NCBI GenBank assembly: GCA_007449985.2
Contig: VIIQ02000124.1
Span: 235,474-299,473, forward strand
Source of the DNA: Desmodesmus armatus
Lineage: Eukaryota > Chlorophyta > Chlorophyceae > Sphaeropleales > Scenedesmaceae
DNA: 64,000 nucleotides
Direction of reading: 5' to 3'
Part shown: positions 36,301 to 47,541 of the stretch, piece by piece
How the letters are laid out: each line of letters starts with the position of its first letter
Position numbering within the stretch: the first letter of the stretch is position 1
Program-made: the position numbers and the translations under genes
Notes under the pieces: generated by a model
What the model was told of the DNA's origin: nothing
The model's database searches: none
Seen by the model: the letters and a program-made list of their open reading frames with translations, nothing else

Positions 36301-39300
36301 CAAAGCACATCTGACAAAATCGCTCACTGTGCAGAAGGCGTTTGTGTGCATGCAGCTGTGTTTTAGTCAAGGCTCATTGTGAATGCATGAAGACAATGAT
36401 GTGCGCTCATTTGTGGGGTGGACGGCCTTTATCCTTCTCTGTGGCTGTCCGACAGCAATCTGTGACACAATCATGCTGTGCTGTGGTTTTATGCATAGTC
36501 AATGTCACAGCAGCCTGCAGATGAAAATTCCTGCCATGCTACTGTTGGTCCGAGCCTCCCTCCCCCTCTTTCCCCCTTCCCCCACAAACCAGCAACGCTG
36601 CCTGTGCTGCACTGCCACCTGCAGGAGCTGCGTGCTGCTCAGAAAGCGCGGGCGCTCCTCAACCTGCCCGACCCCCTGCACGCCCGCGCACTGGCCCTGC
36701 TCTTCACCCCCAGCAGCCCCTTCTGCCTGCTCGACAGCCAGGCCACAGCAGCAGCAGCCGCCGGCAGCAATGCAGCCGCCACTGCTGCCAGCAGCAATGC
36801 CGGTGCGGGTGCAGCCTCCACTGTGCTAGGGGTGCCTTCTAGCCTTACCCTCAGAGAGCTGTGCAGGTTCTTCCTTGACTATTCAGACAGCACCACGTGG
36901 GAGGAGATCTGTGAGATGTGGCAGGTGGCACTGGACGCGGTTTGCTTGCACCTGGCACGGCAGGAGGGGCTGCTGGTGCCATCTGGAGATTTCAATAGCG
37001 GCTGCAGTACTAGTATCGGTGACGCAGCAGCAGGCGCAGGTGGTGGGGTATCATTCCCCGGCAGTGGGGGTGGGGCGGCTGCAGCTGTAGCCAGCAGCAA
37101 TGACGGTGTGTCAGCAGCAACGGCGGCTCAGCAGGTGTCGTTCAGCTTTGCGTCGCTGCTCAACGGTCGTGTGGCGGGCCTTGTGCGCAAGCCGGTGCGC
37201 CTGAGTTTTGGTCTGAACAAGCTGCTGTTGGGTCTGGATGCGGCGGCTGGGCTGGCGGCTGCTCGGGACTACTGCGAGCGGGCAGCGAGGGAATTTGCAG
37301 AACAGGCCAAGGGGTAAGTTGGTTTTGCTGCATACGGCCTGGCAAGTGGATGCTGTGCGCTGTAGAGGCTTGTCACGTGTGTCGCAAGTGTTTTTCCAAG
37401 CCATGTGCTGCTTTTTGGGCAATTAAGAGAGTTTACAACTGGGGCTTGCGTGGCTGCGATAATAAGACATGCACTGCTGCTGCTGCTGTGGTGTTTTGGC
37501 TTTGTTGTGTTTGCTGTGCATCAGAGAGGATGCATTGCTGCTTCTGCAGCGGCCGCTGGCCCAGCAGGTAGAGCTGCTGCACCTGTGGCATGCGGCGCTG
37601 TCTACGTACCTGTGCGCCTTCCTGCAGCAGTTCAAAGAGGCAGGTGGCCGAGTGATGGTGGCAGCAGGTGGGGTGTGCATGACTTGGCCCTGTGTTCATT
37701 GGGTGTGATGAAATTCTGCAACGCATGTGACTGCCTGCCTGCTTTGATCAAGGAGGCAAGCGGCTGAGTGACGGTGGCAGCAGGTGCGGTGTGCTGCTGG
37801 CACTACAACTACATTGTGCTTTGCACGCAGGGTTTAGGAGAAGTAGGTGTAGCATCCAGTGTTTTGCCGTGATGGTACAATCATGTGACACTGCCTTTTC
37901 CCTCGCCCGCAGACAAAGACGCCTTCAGCATTGCGGTGGAAGAGCTGACATACGAAGGCCCGCTGCGGCTACAGGTAACTACGCCTATTGGCATGTTCTT
38001 TTTTCCTTTTTCCGCCTTTTGCCCGCCTCTGTCCGCCTTTTGCCCGCCTTTTGCCTTTTCTGTTCGTCAGATTGTAAAGTATGTCAGATGGGCATCAGCT
38101 GCATCATGTGTGGATGCTTCCACCCATAACATAGCAGTGCATCTCCTGATGAGTGGCTGTGTGGATGGCGCTGTTGCAGATCCCTCTTCCGCTGCTGGCC
38201 GACCTCGGCACGGGCGCCTGCACGATCGACCTCAGCCTGCCAAACCCTGAGTTGCTGTTTCCAGCCTCGCCAACAAGCTTCGTTTCATAACCTCGGCAAT
38301 CTCCAAAGCAGCCTTCGGCAAGTGCGACGAGGAGTGCGCTGCGTCCCGACATGCTGCAGCTGTGGCGGAAGCGATCAAGTCGGGCACCGACATGCCGCTG
38401 ACGATGGTGGGTTTTCGGCACATTACGTTCATCCAAGTCGTACATGCACTGCATTGCAGTGCAATAACCGTCAATCTCTCTATGAAAATCCTTCCTCCTT
38501 GTGCCAACCCTAATAGAGGCATGCAGTCAGCTAGTTGCTGAAGCAGGTGCTGAAGTTTTCTACTAATCAGGGGGATCTGTTTGCCACTTTGCTGAATTTG
38601 CCATCATGCTGGCTGTTGCATAATCTGTCATTTACGAACACCTCAGATGGAGGAGCTTGAAGCCCTGATGACAATCTGGAACGCTGGGGCCACCGAGCGG
38701 GAGCAGCAAAGTGCAGCAGCAGCAGCGGCCGCAGCGCAATCCAGGGCCAGCCAGCCCTCCGGCAGCAGCACTGGCATCAAGCTGTCCCGGGCCGAGAGCA
38801 GCAGCACTCAGCGCAGCAGCAGCACTGCAGCTGCCGCCGCTGCTGCCACTGCTTCCATCACCCGCAACAGCATCACCAATGTCAGCAGGAGCAGTAGCGT
38901 CAATGCAGCAGGGTCGGCACCCTCAAGCTCCCCTGGTACTGCTGCTGCCTCAGCTGCTGTCGGCGGTGGCGCTGCTGCTGCTAGTGGTGCTGCTAACACT
39001 CCCAGCACAGGGGCACTTGGTAGTGACCTCACTGCACCAGGCGATGGTGGCAGCAGTGACGGTGGCAGCGGTGTGCGGGGCATGATTGGCCGTGTCTGCC
39101 TGACAAAGGCCTCAGCAGGGCTAGTGCTGGATGAGAGGCGGCTGAAGGAACTCATGGCTGGAGGGGGGCTGCAGGTGGGCAGTGTCAGTGGGTGGGCAGG
39201 GGCTTGGTGTATGTTGGCGTGTGTGCTGCCGGCTGGGTGGACCTGTTTATTGCTAGGGGTGGGCACAGCTGATGTGTGAGCATTGGCAGCACTGCTGGCC

Positions 39301-40701
39301 ACGAGCTGCAGCAAGTTATGGATGCGGGAGGGCTGCAGGTGAGTGGGTAATGTCAGTGGCTAGGCAGGGGTTGGTGTTCGTGGACATCGCTTGCAACGGA
39401 GGGGGGAGGGGGGCAGAGCAGAGGCAATGTGGGCGGCTAACGTGTGGGCGGCGGAGCGCTATGGCTTAGAGGACGAGGCAGCTTATGGTTAGGGGAGGGC
39501 TGCACGTGGAGGGGTAGTGCGAACGGGCGGGCAGGAGGAGGAAATTGGGGAGTGCAGCATTGTCTCCATGTGGCTGCCATAGGCATGGATAGCACATGCA
39601 TACTGAGCATGCTGCCCAGCGTACTGAGCATCAGTGCATGCGGCTGGCACCACACTCCTCCCAGCCTGCTCATCTCTGTCCCTGCCTGTGTCTTGAAACT
39701 GTTTCACCTGCAGGATGCCAACCTGTTAGGTGGGCTGGGGCTGCTTTGGTCAGCTATTCACAGCCACAGTTGCTCCAGGCTGGCCGTCACAGCAGCAAGA
39801 CAGCTTGCTAGCAGCATCTATGGACACCGGCGGCACTGGCAGCAGCAGCAATGGTGCAGACAGCACCGCCGCACCGCAGGCCATTGTAACGTTACGTAAC
39901 AATGAGGTCACTCGTGTGAAGGCGAACCTTGAGGCAGCTTCTTTGAGTCTGCGGTGTCGCGCGCATTGCGGTGCGGCTGCTGCATATGCTGCTGCTGGCT
40001 GTGGCGCACAAGTTTGGCAGCGGCAGCAGCAAGCGCCTGGAGGTGATTCATAAGGGGGGTTGTCTCGATTTTTTTTCTTGGGAAGCCCATTTTCATGGTG
40101 GACGTCAGCCACTATGGCACGCATACCTGACAGGTGTAGGCTGCAATGGACTCTGCCCTTGGTCTTAGAGGTGGTGGCTGCAGCCACACATTTCAGGGGC
40201 ACAATGCCTTGGACGCAACAACAGCAAAGGTGAAAGCTCACATACGGAAGCTGCCATTCACACAGTGGTGTTTGCGTGTGTGGTTGAACTGATGCGATAC
40301 AATGTTTGTGCCGTTTGCTTGCACACATGCAGGTGTTCACGCATGTAGCAGAGTACCTCGGCCGCGACTGCTTAGACCTGCTGGTGTGCGTGGACGTGGC
40401 AGCAACAGCCACACAGCCGGCAGCAGCAGCCGGCACTGCAGGCAGCAGTCCACTGCAGCAGCAGGGCCCGGCATTGCAGCTGCTGCTGGCAGGGGCAGCA
40501 CCGGGGTCATCATCTGCTGCTGCTGGTGGGGGTGCGGTTGCTGCTGCTGCTGCTGCTGGTGGTGGTGGTGGTGCGGCTGCAGGCGCAGGGCTGACTGGTT
40601 GCAGCAGTGGTGGTGGTGCTGCGTGCTGCTACATCATCAATGACGTCAACTTGCTGACGGTGCTGGAGACTGTCAGGTTGCTAATGGACTATTCCACTTG
40701 A
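27084..40701 (+). CDS. Very large multi-exon protein with coiled-coil N-terminus, unrecognised
   Basis: ATG at 27084 opens a charged helical exon (CKAELSELYAVVQQEQRRKL, ends 27202). Further exons: 28169-28259 (TGTRDIIQREQKQLTAEL), 28847-28976, 29563-29660, 29992-30139, 30636-30699 and 30953-31192, all in agreeing phase; long Ser/Gly/Ala exons near 31550-31930 and 32215-32820; 33306-33410 and 33759-34530 (KQKLADSK repeats, poly-Gln); then an ordinary-composition part near 34959-35500 (LEVECVLSASLTYSSTLGW, LSFEVVSLERVVEG, IPLPKTLIKSVLNLVMPS), 35893-36180, 36624-37315, 37522-37670, 37911-37975, 38270-38406, 38648-39174 and 40333-40701 (FTHVAEYLGRDCLDLLV...MDYST, stop). The exons at 27.2-28.1 kb and 39.7-40.1 kb are unresolved. 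The N-terminal coiled coil and the mid-region beta-strand patterns suggest a scaffold or membrane-tethering protein, but I recognise no family. It could be two genes. Confidence 0.6.
30563..30598. other. Perfect 13-bp hairpin with telomere-like sequence
   Basis: The left arm GGGTTGAGGGTTT (30563-30575) is exactly complementary to the right arm AAACCCTCAACCC (30586-30598), with a 10-base loop. Upstream sequence (AAGGGTTTAGGTTTTAGGG) and the loop (CCTAACCCT) contain TTTAGGG/CCCTAAA-like telomere words on both strands. It lies in an intron of the large gene, upstream of the exon at 30636. Confidence 0.8.
32803..33005 (+). repeat. Tandem copy of an exon 3' edge with its donor site
   Basis: TACGCAGCTCAAGGCAAA followed by GTGAG occurs at 32803-32825 (the real exon end) and again at 32983-33005, 180 bases later. 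Both are followed by a similar TTGGTGTGTGTGA / TGGTGTGTGTGA flank. The second donor is a decoy or an alternative site. Confidence 0.8.
33259..33303. repeat. (CTG)n tract ending at a splice acceptor
   Basis: About fifteen CTG units run straight into CAG and the exon that starts GTTTGGCAGCATG, so the trinucleotide tract takes the place of the polypyrimidine tract. Confidence 0.85.
33347..33814 (+). repeat. Duplicated exon module encoding KQKLADSK repeats
   Basis: Two consecutive exons carry nearly the same 54-base module (33347-33400 and 33761-33814), each encoding ESKQKLADSKQKLADSK followed by L. The module itself holds two copies of KQKLADS. Both exons read in phase, so the protein gains a longer Lys/Gln/Asp helical repeat. 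Confidence 0.8.
35222..35273. repeat. (TACTG)n pentanucleotide microsatellite
   Basis: About nine consecutive TACTG/GTACT units in an intron of the large gene, bordered by CACTTTACTG and TGCGGTACTGC variants. Confidence 0.9.
37634..37786 (+). repeat. Second tandem copy of an exon end plus donor
   Basis: AAAGAGGCAGGTGGCCGAGTG...GCAGCAGGTG (37634-37670) is the end of the exon encoding KEAGGRVMVAA. A diverged copy AAGGAGGCAAGCGGCTGAGTG...GCAGCAGGTG lies at 37750-37786 and contains an in-frame TGA, so it is probably not used. Confidence 0.75.
37999..38060. repeat. Short intronic repeat of CCGCCTTTTGCC units
   Basis: TTTTCCGCCTTTTGCCCGCC, TCTGTCCGCCTTTTGCCCGCC and TTTTGCCTTTTC follow one another in the intron after the exon ending LRLQ. 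At least three degenerate units. Confidence 0.7.
39151..39519 (+). repeat. Three copies of an exon end and donor
   Basis: The exon end CTCATGGCTGGAGGGGGGCTGCAG with its donor GTGGGC and flank (39151-39202) is repeated at 39315-39370 (GTTATGGATGCGGGAGGGCTGCAG then GTGAGT) and more weakly at 39481-39519 (no intact GT donor phase). The first two encode the similar peptides MAGGGLQ and MDAGGLQ. Confidence 0.7.
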
Positions 40702-41313
40702 AACAATTGGTGTGGCCTGTATCGTCTGGTTGAGGTGTGCCATGAATTAACAGCCCATTTTGTACCGCCTGAAGAACTTTGACCGGGTTTTGCAAGGTAT
40801 GGGCAACAACGTGTGTGCGCTGGAGGCCTCCACTGGAACACTTCCCCCAATTCCCTCTCCAGCAGGGGCCCATTCCCAGGCGGCTTGTCAGGGGGTGTGT
40901 TCAGGAGACGCGCCATGGCTCAACATTTTTACTGTACAGTTACTGAGTGCCATCAAAACCAACCAGGACCTGGAAGCGTGTGAAATTGTGCAAAAGGGAC
41001 AGGATGCGTTGTACATTCCACCAGCAGCGTCAAACCAGACCAGACCATGGTATGTTACTGGCCAGTACAGGGCACCCTGCCAAGGTTGTGGGCGGTGACT
41101 CATGAAGTGTTGGCCGTCTCTGCTGTGACCCTCAAAGTGGAGTTTTGAGGGAGCAGTTGCCGTAGCACATTCGGGTGTCGCGGCGTGCCATGTTCATGTT
41201 TGTCAGCCTGGCCAACGTGTCAACCAAGAAGCCTTGCTGAGATCGGTGATAAACGTAGGTCCAAAAGATGAAAGATGACCCAACCATCTGGATACAGTTC
41301 GGAAGCAGTGCAT
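40702..41313. other. No gene recognised downstream of the large gene
   Basis: Short frames only, no motif. It contains the presumed 3' UTR of the large gene and the distal promoter of OPR copy 3. Confidence 0.5.
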
Positions 41314-41324
41314 CCGTGGCACGG
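41314..41324 (+). promoter_or_regulatory. Palindromic upstream element of OPR copy 3
   Basis: CCGTGGCACGG, the same palindrome as upstream of copies 1 and 2, 119 bases before the ATG of copy 3. An inverted repeat (CCTCACGGTC ... GACCGTGAGG) follows at about 41331-41370. Regulatory role inferred. Confidence 0.5.
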
Positions 41325-41432
41325 TTTGACCCTCACGGTCGTGTCAATCAGCATGCAATTGACCGTGAGGCCAGCTTACTCTATTAGTTTGTGAGTTGGT
41401 TGAACAGCTTCTGCACCACGCGGTCGCCCACC

Positions 41433-43154
41433 ATGCTGCATCGTCCTCTAGCTAGCAACAGCAGATCTGCCTCCAAAGGAAGTATCACCCCTCGCAGTCC
41501 CTGCACGTTCGTGCCAGTACAAGCTCATCAAGATGTTACGGTAGCACCAGATGCAGCAGCACCAGCAGCTTGCCTGCCCACAGCACCACCAGCAAGAGGG
41601 TGGTCTGTCACGCTGGCCGTCCAATGTGGGCCAGGGGCACCCCTGAGCCCGATGACGGCAACAGAGGTGGTGGCATGTCAGCAATGATTACCAAGGACAT
41701 CACCAGCTGTGACAGTGTGCCAGAGCTGGAGACAGTCTTCATTGAGCACAGCGGCAGTTTCACCTTTATCAACGCTGCTGCGGCAATCACCAAGTACGCC
41801 AAGCTACCGGCAGCCATATGCGCAGCCCGTTTTCGGCAAACTGGCAGCTGTATGGCTCAGCAGGCTATCTGATTCTGATTCAGGTAGCCAAGGGTTTGCC
41901 AATGTCTTGTGGGCCTGCAGCAAGTTGGGCAGTGCTGAGCATCCCGTCTGGGCTCAAACCTGGCAGGCGTTTCTTGGCTTTGTTCAAAAGGACTTGAATG
42001 AAGGTCAGTCACCCTCTGTTCAGCCGCAGCAGCTCGCAAATGTGCTGTACGCATGTGCCAAGCTGCGCCAGCAGCCGCAGCCTGACGAGCTGCTGCTGCT
42101 GCTGGATGCCTTTGTGCATCCTGTTGCTCTGGCAGCAGCAAAACCCCAGGAGATTGCCAATGTCATCTGGTCACTGGGGCTGCTCAACAACATGCCAGGC
42201 TGGCAAGCACAGGTCAGCCAGGAGCTGCAACAGCTGTTGGCTCCACAGCTGCTGGCAAAAGTTGCCACCGAGGGCACTGACCAGAATGTTGCCAACGTGC
42301 TGGTTGGTCTGGGGCGCATGTGCATAGGACAATCACCACTGCTCTCTACAGCTGCAGCACAGGGGTATGCTGAGCAGCTGCTGGCAGGCATACGGCTGAA
42401 GAGCCTGTCCACTTGGATGCCTCAGCACATCACCAATATCATGTGGGCACTGGGTGAGCTGCAGCTTGAGAATAGTAAATTCATCCAAGCGGCAGTTGCT
42501 GCTGCCCCAGTGTGGCTGTCAAAAAGCACAGCTTTCAATCTCACTCAAGCAGCCACAGCATGTGCACAGCTGAAGTACCGAGATGAGCATTTCATGGGAC
42601 TGCTCCTGCAGAGGGTAGAGCAGATGCTGCAGCCCAACAGGAGCGGCAGGGGCCGGTCCTTGTCAGATGAGGACAGGGCTAGCATTGCAGCTATGTGTAG
42701 TCTGTCGGTTGTTTTGTTGGACATGAGGGGTCTTGCAGGCCAAGCACGCAAGCTTGTAGCAGACAGCAACATCAAGCAGCAAGGCCGCACACACCCCTCT
42801 AGCCTGCGTAGGCTGTGGGTGTTCCACAGCTGGCTGTTGAAGCACCAGCTGCTTGATGGGAAGGGGCTGGAGGGTTTGGTTACTCAGCAGCAGCTGCAGA
42901 AGGGGGCAAAGGAGGCGGCAGCATGGGGGACAAGACACGGCTGTGACTGTATTATGCCATATGTGGCAAGTGGTGGTGCCTCGAGTCTCGCCCAAATGTG
43001 GTCTGGGATGCTTTTCGATGGGATGCTGTCGTGCAGGATGAGCGATATGCCAGATAAGCGCCGAGTGTGTGAGGGTGAGAGTGACCTGTCCACACATGGG
43101 TGGTCGAAATCGCAACCCAAACAGCAGGTCTGCTGCTATGTGATGCTGACATAG
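41433..43154 (+). pseudogene. OPR protein copy 3, with at least three frameshifts
   Basis: The ATG at 41433 is placed by homology. The transit-peptide region shifts frame between about 41460 and 41520. The conserved VCHAGRPMWARGTPEPDDGN and ITSCDSVPELETVFIEH segments are in one frame up to KYAKLP (about 41809). There one base is missing compared with copy 4 (AAGCTACCGGCAG against AAGCTGCCCGGCAG), and the repeats continue in another frame: FANVLWACSKL, LANVLYACAKL, IANVIWSLGLL, VANVLVGLGRM, ITNIMWALGELQL and LRRLWVFHSWLL. Near 42925 a five-G run stands where copy 4 has six, so the ancestral stop (42944-42946) is skipped and the frame runs about 70 residues further to 43154. The repeat domain itself is intact; an internal start could still give an OPR protein without its transit peptide. 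Confidence 0.75.
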
Positions 43155-44133
43155 GTCAGCTTGGACTGACTTGTTTCCATCAGACATGACTCATGTGCAA
43201 GTGACCTGCGCTGTTGCCAGCACTGTGTGTGTGCGCTGCTAAGCGATCTGTTTGTTTGGTGGGGTGTCATTGGGGTTTGTGCACCAAGTGCACATGCACG
43301 CTTGAGTCATAGTGCGGTTGTGGACTAAGGGTGCGTGTGTGCACACCAAACATGTGTTGTGATTGGTAAGCTTCTCTGGTCTCTTCCCCTCTTGCTGTTG
43401 TGACGTGCCATCAGGGCTGTCATGTACTGCCAGTATGCTAACGGCATGTGCAATTGCAGCCAAGAGCAGGCACTGCCCATCAGTTGAGGGTGTTGTTCTG
43501 TTGGGCCAAGCGTCCCTGTTGTCATGTATAGTGTGCGAGGAGGTGTGTCTGATGTGTGACAAATGTGGTGTTTGGAGCCACCCTGTGCGTACATGCATGA
43601 CTCCCACGTTGTGGTGGCTGTGGTGGCCTCAGAGCCTGTGCTGCTGACAAGCAACATGCCCACGTGCTGCAAATGGTGAACTGTGGTCAATTGCAGAAGT
43701 TGCAGGCTATGATAGCAAGCCCACTGTCAGGTCTGTCGTTGCAGCCATGTGCAAGTCCTGCCGCAGCCTGGATTGGTGTGATGCTGTGGGATTGGTTAGC
43801 TATTGCGTACAGCTCACAAGTAACAGACACGCGCACGGTGCCTGCAGACACACCACTCAGTGACTACACTCAGCTGAGAACATCCTGGCCATTATGAAGC
43901 AACACAAAGCAGGACATGTTGCAAGCGCTTGTGCAGCTGTTCATACATCAGACCTTGTGCAGCAACAGCGCATCTGCTGCCTGGCCAGCACATGGCAGTG
44001 TGACACTGCGAGTGTCATACACCGCATTCATTTCAGCGGCCCGCAACAGCATGCCAATAAATCAGTCAATGCTTAATGGGTAATCTGCAAGCGCCCAGCA
44101 AGCAGTGCACACACATGCGCACTTCACCGGTAC
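43155..44133. other. No gene recognised between OPR copies 3 and 4
   Basis: About 1 kb of short overlapping frames with no motif, of the same kind as the spacer between copies 1 and 2. Confidence 0.5.
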
Positions 44134-44151
44134 CGGCAAACCGTGGCACGG
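44134..44151 (+). promoter_or_regulatory. Palindromic upstream element of OPR copy 4
   Basis: CGGCAAACCGTGGCACGG, which on the coding strand is the same as the copy 1 and 2 elements including the CGGCAAA prefix. It ends about 108 bases before the ATG at 44259. Confidence 0.5.
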
Positions 44152-44258
44152 CTCAGCATGACCGGCATGAGGTTGTTCGCCTGTGCACGATCTGATACAT
44201 CTCAAGTTATCGTACGAACGTACTGTTGCCAGCATTGAGGTCGTCTCGTTTCGTCACC

Positions 44259-45763
44259 ATGCATTCCTTGTCGTTTCGTGCAGATCTGTGCTGTAGCAGG
44301 GTGCCAGCCTTCCGTGGTCCTCTGCTTTCGAGTGCTGCACGATCATCTTGCTGTGGCGTCTTGAAGAGTTCCAGTCAATGCAGCAGCAGATCCCCTGCCC
44401 GCAATCACACTAGCAACAGCACAAGGAGCAGGAGTGCAGTGGTCTGTCATGATGGTCGCCCAATGTGGGCCAGGGGCACCCGGAGCCCAAGGACGGTGGT
44501 AAAGGCGGCTTTGCAGCGATCATAACCAGGGAGATCACCAGCTGCAACAGTGTGCCGGAGCTAGAGACAGTCGTCATCGATCACGGCAGCAACTTTGACT
44601 ACATCCACGCTGCGGCAGCGATCATCAAGTATGCCAAGCTGCCCGGCAGCAGCATGCGCAGCCCGTTCTTCGATAAGCTGGCTGCAGTGTGGCTGCAGCA
44701 GCTGCCAGAAGCAAGTAGGCGTGCGTGTGCCAACGTCCTGTGGGCATGCAGCAGGTTGGGCAGTGCTCAGCATTCAGTTTGGGCTGAAACCTGGCAGGTA
44801 CTCCTTGACTTGATTGGCAAGGAGCTCCGTGGAGGTCAGACACCTGAACAGCAGCCTCAGGAGCTGTCAAATGTGTTTCATGCATGCGCTAAGCTGCGCC
44901 AGCAGCCACGGCCTGATGAGCTGCAGCTGCTCCTGGAAGCCTTCCTGCACCCAGAAGTTGTTGCAGCAGCAAAAATTCGGCAGATTTCCGACGTCATCTG
45001 GTCGCTGGGGCAGCTCGCCATTACACCGGGGTCAGCCAGGAGCTGCTGCAGCAGCTGTTAGCTCGACAACTGCTGACAGCGACCATGGAGGTAACAGGCC
45101 AGGATGTCTCCAATGTGCTGGTGGGTTGGCCCGCATGTGCACTGGGCCAGCACCACTCCTCCTACAGCTGTAGCACAGGGGTATGCTGGGCAGCTGTTGG
45201 CAGGTGTGCGACTAAACATGTTGCCCAGCTGGAAATCGCAGCACATCACCAATGCCATGTGGGCACTGGGTGAGCTGCAGCTCACACACGGTGAGTTTAT
45301 TGCAGCTGCAGTTGCTGCGGGCCCAGGGTGGCTGCCCCGAGCCACAAGCTTCAACCTCAATCAGGCAGCCTCAGTATGTATTCAGCTGCAGTACCGGGAT
45401 GAGCAGTTCATGAGGCTGCTGCTGCAGCGGGTAGATCAGATGATGCAGCCTAGCAAGCGCAGTATGGGTCGGCCTGTGTCGGAGGCAGACAGGGATGGTA
45501 TTGCAGCCACGTGCTGTCTGTCAGTGGCGCAGTTGGACATGAGGGGTCTTGCAGGCGCAGCACGCAAGCTTGCAGCAGATAGCAACATCAAGCAGCACAG
45601 CCGCACACACCCCTCCAACCTGCGGCGGCTGTGGGTGTTCCACAGCTGGCTGTTGGAGCACCAGCTGCTTGATGGGAAGGGGCTGGCAGGGTTGGTGACA
45701 GAGCAGCAGCTGCAGCAGGGCGCAAAGGAGGCAGCAGCATGGGGGGACAAGACACGGCTGTGA
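44259..45763 (+). pseudogene. OPR protein copy 4, with several frameshifts
   Basis: MHSLSFRADLCCSR opens a Ser/Arg-rich transit peptide. VCHDGRPMWARGT is followed by a one-base loss near 44482 (GGCACCCGGAGCCC), after which EPKDGGKGGFAAIITREITS continues in a new frame. The repeats CANVLWACSRL and LSNVFHACAKL are intact, but near 45030 the WQAQVSQELLQ region has lost bases, near 45125 GTTTGGCC is reduced to GTTGGCC, and around 45160-45170 the frame shifts again before AQGYAGQLLAGVRL. The C-terminal half (ITNAMWALGELQL to LRRLWVFHSWLLEHQLL...GDKTRL, stop 45763) is in one good frame. With four lesions this is best called a pseudogene, although selection may have kept the C-terminal half until recently. 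Confidence 0.8.
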
Positions 45764-45764
45764 C

Positions 45765-45808
45765 TGTATTGTAGCACTGGTGGTCGTGTATTGTAGCACT
45801 GGTGGTCG
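45765..45808. repeat. 22-bp direct tandem repeat just after the OPR copy 4 stop
   Basis: TGTATTGTAGCACTGGTGGTCG twice in succession (45765-45786, 45787-45808), identical on reading. Confidence 0.9.
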
Positions 45809-47541
45809 TGCCTTGCTGAGGTTTGGGCTTTGAGGGGCCAGTCTGCTGCATGGGTTGTGTCTCAGCATGCTACTGAAGTAGCATCTGTTCTGCCGCTCAT
45901 TGTTGACATTGAGTTATGTTCAGAGACACGCCTGGTGCTTCTGTGTGTGCTCCTGGTGGCTCTGCTGTGTTTGTTGTGGTTGAGGGTGTCAAGCTTGATA
46001 GGCCCATGTGCCATATGAACTCTCTGGATTGAACCCATTTGTTGTGGTCCTCAGGTCAGGGCCTGGTTTGTTCTCCCATCTCTTGTAGACACTCCGTGAT
46101 ATGAGTGAATAATGGCTCGAGCTCGCGAGCTTCATGGCTACTGGTTGCTTCATGAAGCATGATCATGGCTACTGGTGTGATTGACTGTTCGTCATTGGGT
46201 GTGTCCCGAAGGGTGTGGCCTCCTGCAGGAGGCAGCCGCTGGCCCCGGGCAATTGGAGGCTTCAATTGCTGTTGCCACATGTTGTACCGCACATGTTGGG
46301 CATACTGTGCTGGCATGGCATCAGCACTGTGCATGTAAGGCATGTGCCAGTCACTGCACATCCGCCGGGTGTAGCTCTGCGGGGCCAAGCACTTCAGGAT
46401 CATGTGGAAATGTGTGTGCAATGAATCTACGGTGATTCAGGAGCCCACATTGTGGCTATGGTGGCCCTGTGCACTGCATTGCAGACTCTGTAGCAGAGCT
46501 GCACAGACCATGCATCGTGGACATTGTGGTTCATATGTCAGGTCTGCGCGCAGGACTATGTCTTCAGGAGTGTGGATTGGGCATCCTGGTGAATGGTGTG
46601 GGATGCTGTGGCACAGTTGCAAGTGCATTTGTGCCTTGCTGGCCTCCTTGCTTCTTCAACGCAGGCCTTCCCTTGTCAATGACACCCTCAGGGTCCCACC
46701 CTGTAGTACTGTGCATAATGCATCCCCTCAACAGCCGCACACGGTGTCCGCTGACATGCGAGCGTTGGTTTTATGCCAACCGCCCATGTCTGACATGATA
46801 TCCTCAGTTGGGCTTCATTGAGCCAGAATGAACGCTGCTGCCAGCTTGATACGGTACCAGTTAGTGTTGGTGGTGCTTGCCCACGGGCCTGTAACAAGTG
46901 GTCCCCAACGGATTCAAAGTGTGGTGGGCACTGATGCAGTATTTGTCAGCTGTACGACCATGAAAGAATGTCACTGCTGTTGCGTCGAGAGGCGTGGTCA
47001 ACCTGTCAACTTAATGCACAATCAGCTCAATCAAGCCACTGGTGCAATTGCAAGGTCCAGTGGTCAGTTGAAAAGTTTGAAGTCGCCTTTCTTGACGTGC
47101 AACATGACTTCATCACAATACGGCTGTGCTGAATACTCAGACACTGTGTCAAGCAACTGGCATGTGAAGCCAGCCTGGCAATACGGTTCACAAATTGCCA
47201 AACGAGTGGGGAACGCATGACAGCACATCCATGATTCTATGACAGCATGGCCATGCAAATTACACAGTCTCTTGTCTGTTCTGGATTCCCAGAAAATGGA
47301 GGTCACCAACGGTGTCTGTTGATCAGCTTTGACTGTGACAAGTCAACGATCAGGCGGCCTCTGCTGCTCAGCAGTGCTGTGACAACGCTGCAAATCATTC
47401 ATGTTTACATGTGATCTCTTCACCCACTGACATTGTGTATCGTGCGTTTCGCAACCGTTTGGTTTCGTATCCTGTTCTTTCTGTGTGCTTTGCCGAGTCT
47501 GCTAAGCAGGCCATGAAACTTTGCTTTCTATAGATCCAAGC
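45809..47541. other. No gene recognised
   Basis: Short overlapping frames without motif or splice chain. It includes the upstream region of the histone deacetylase-like gene; no TATA box or known element was seen. Confidence 0.5.
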
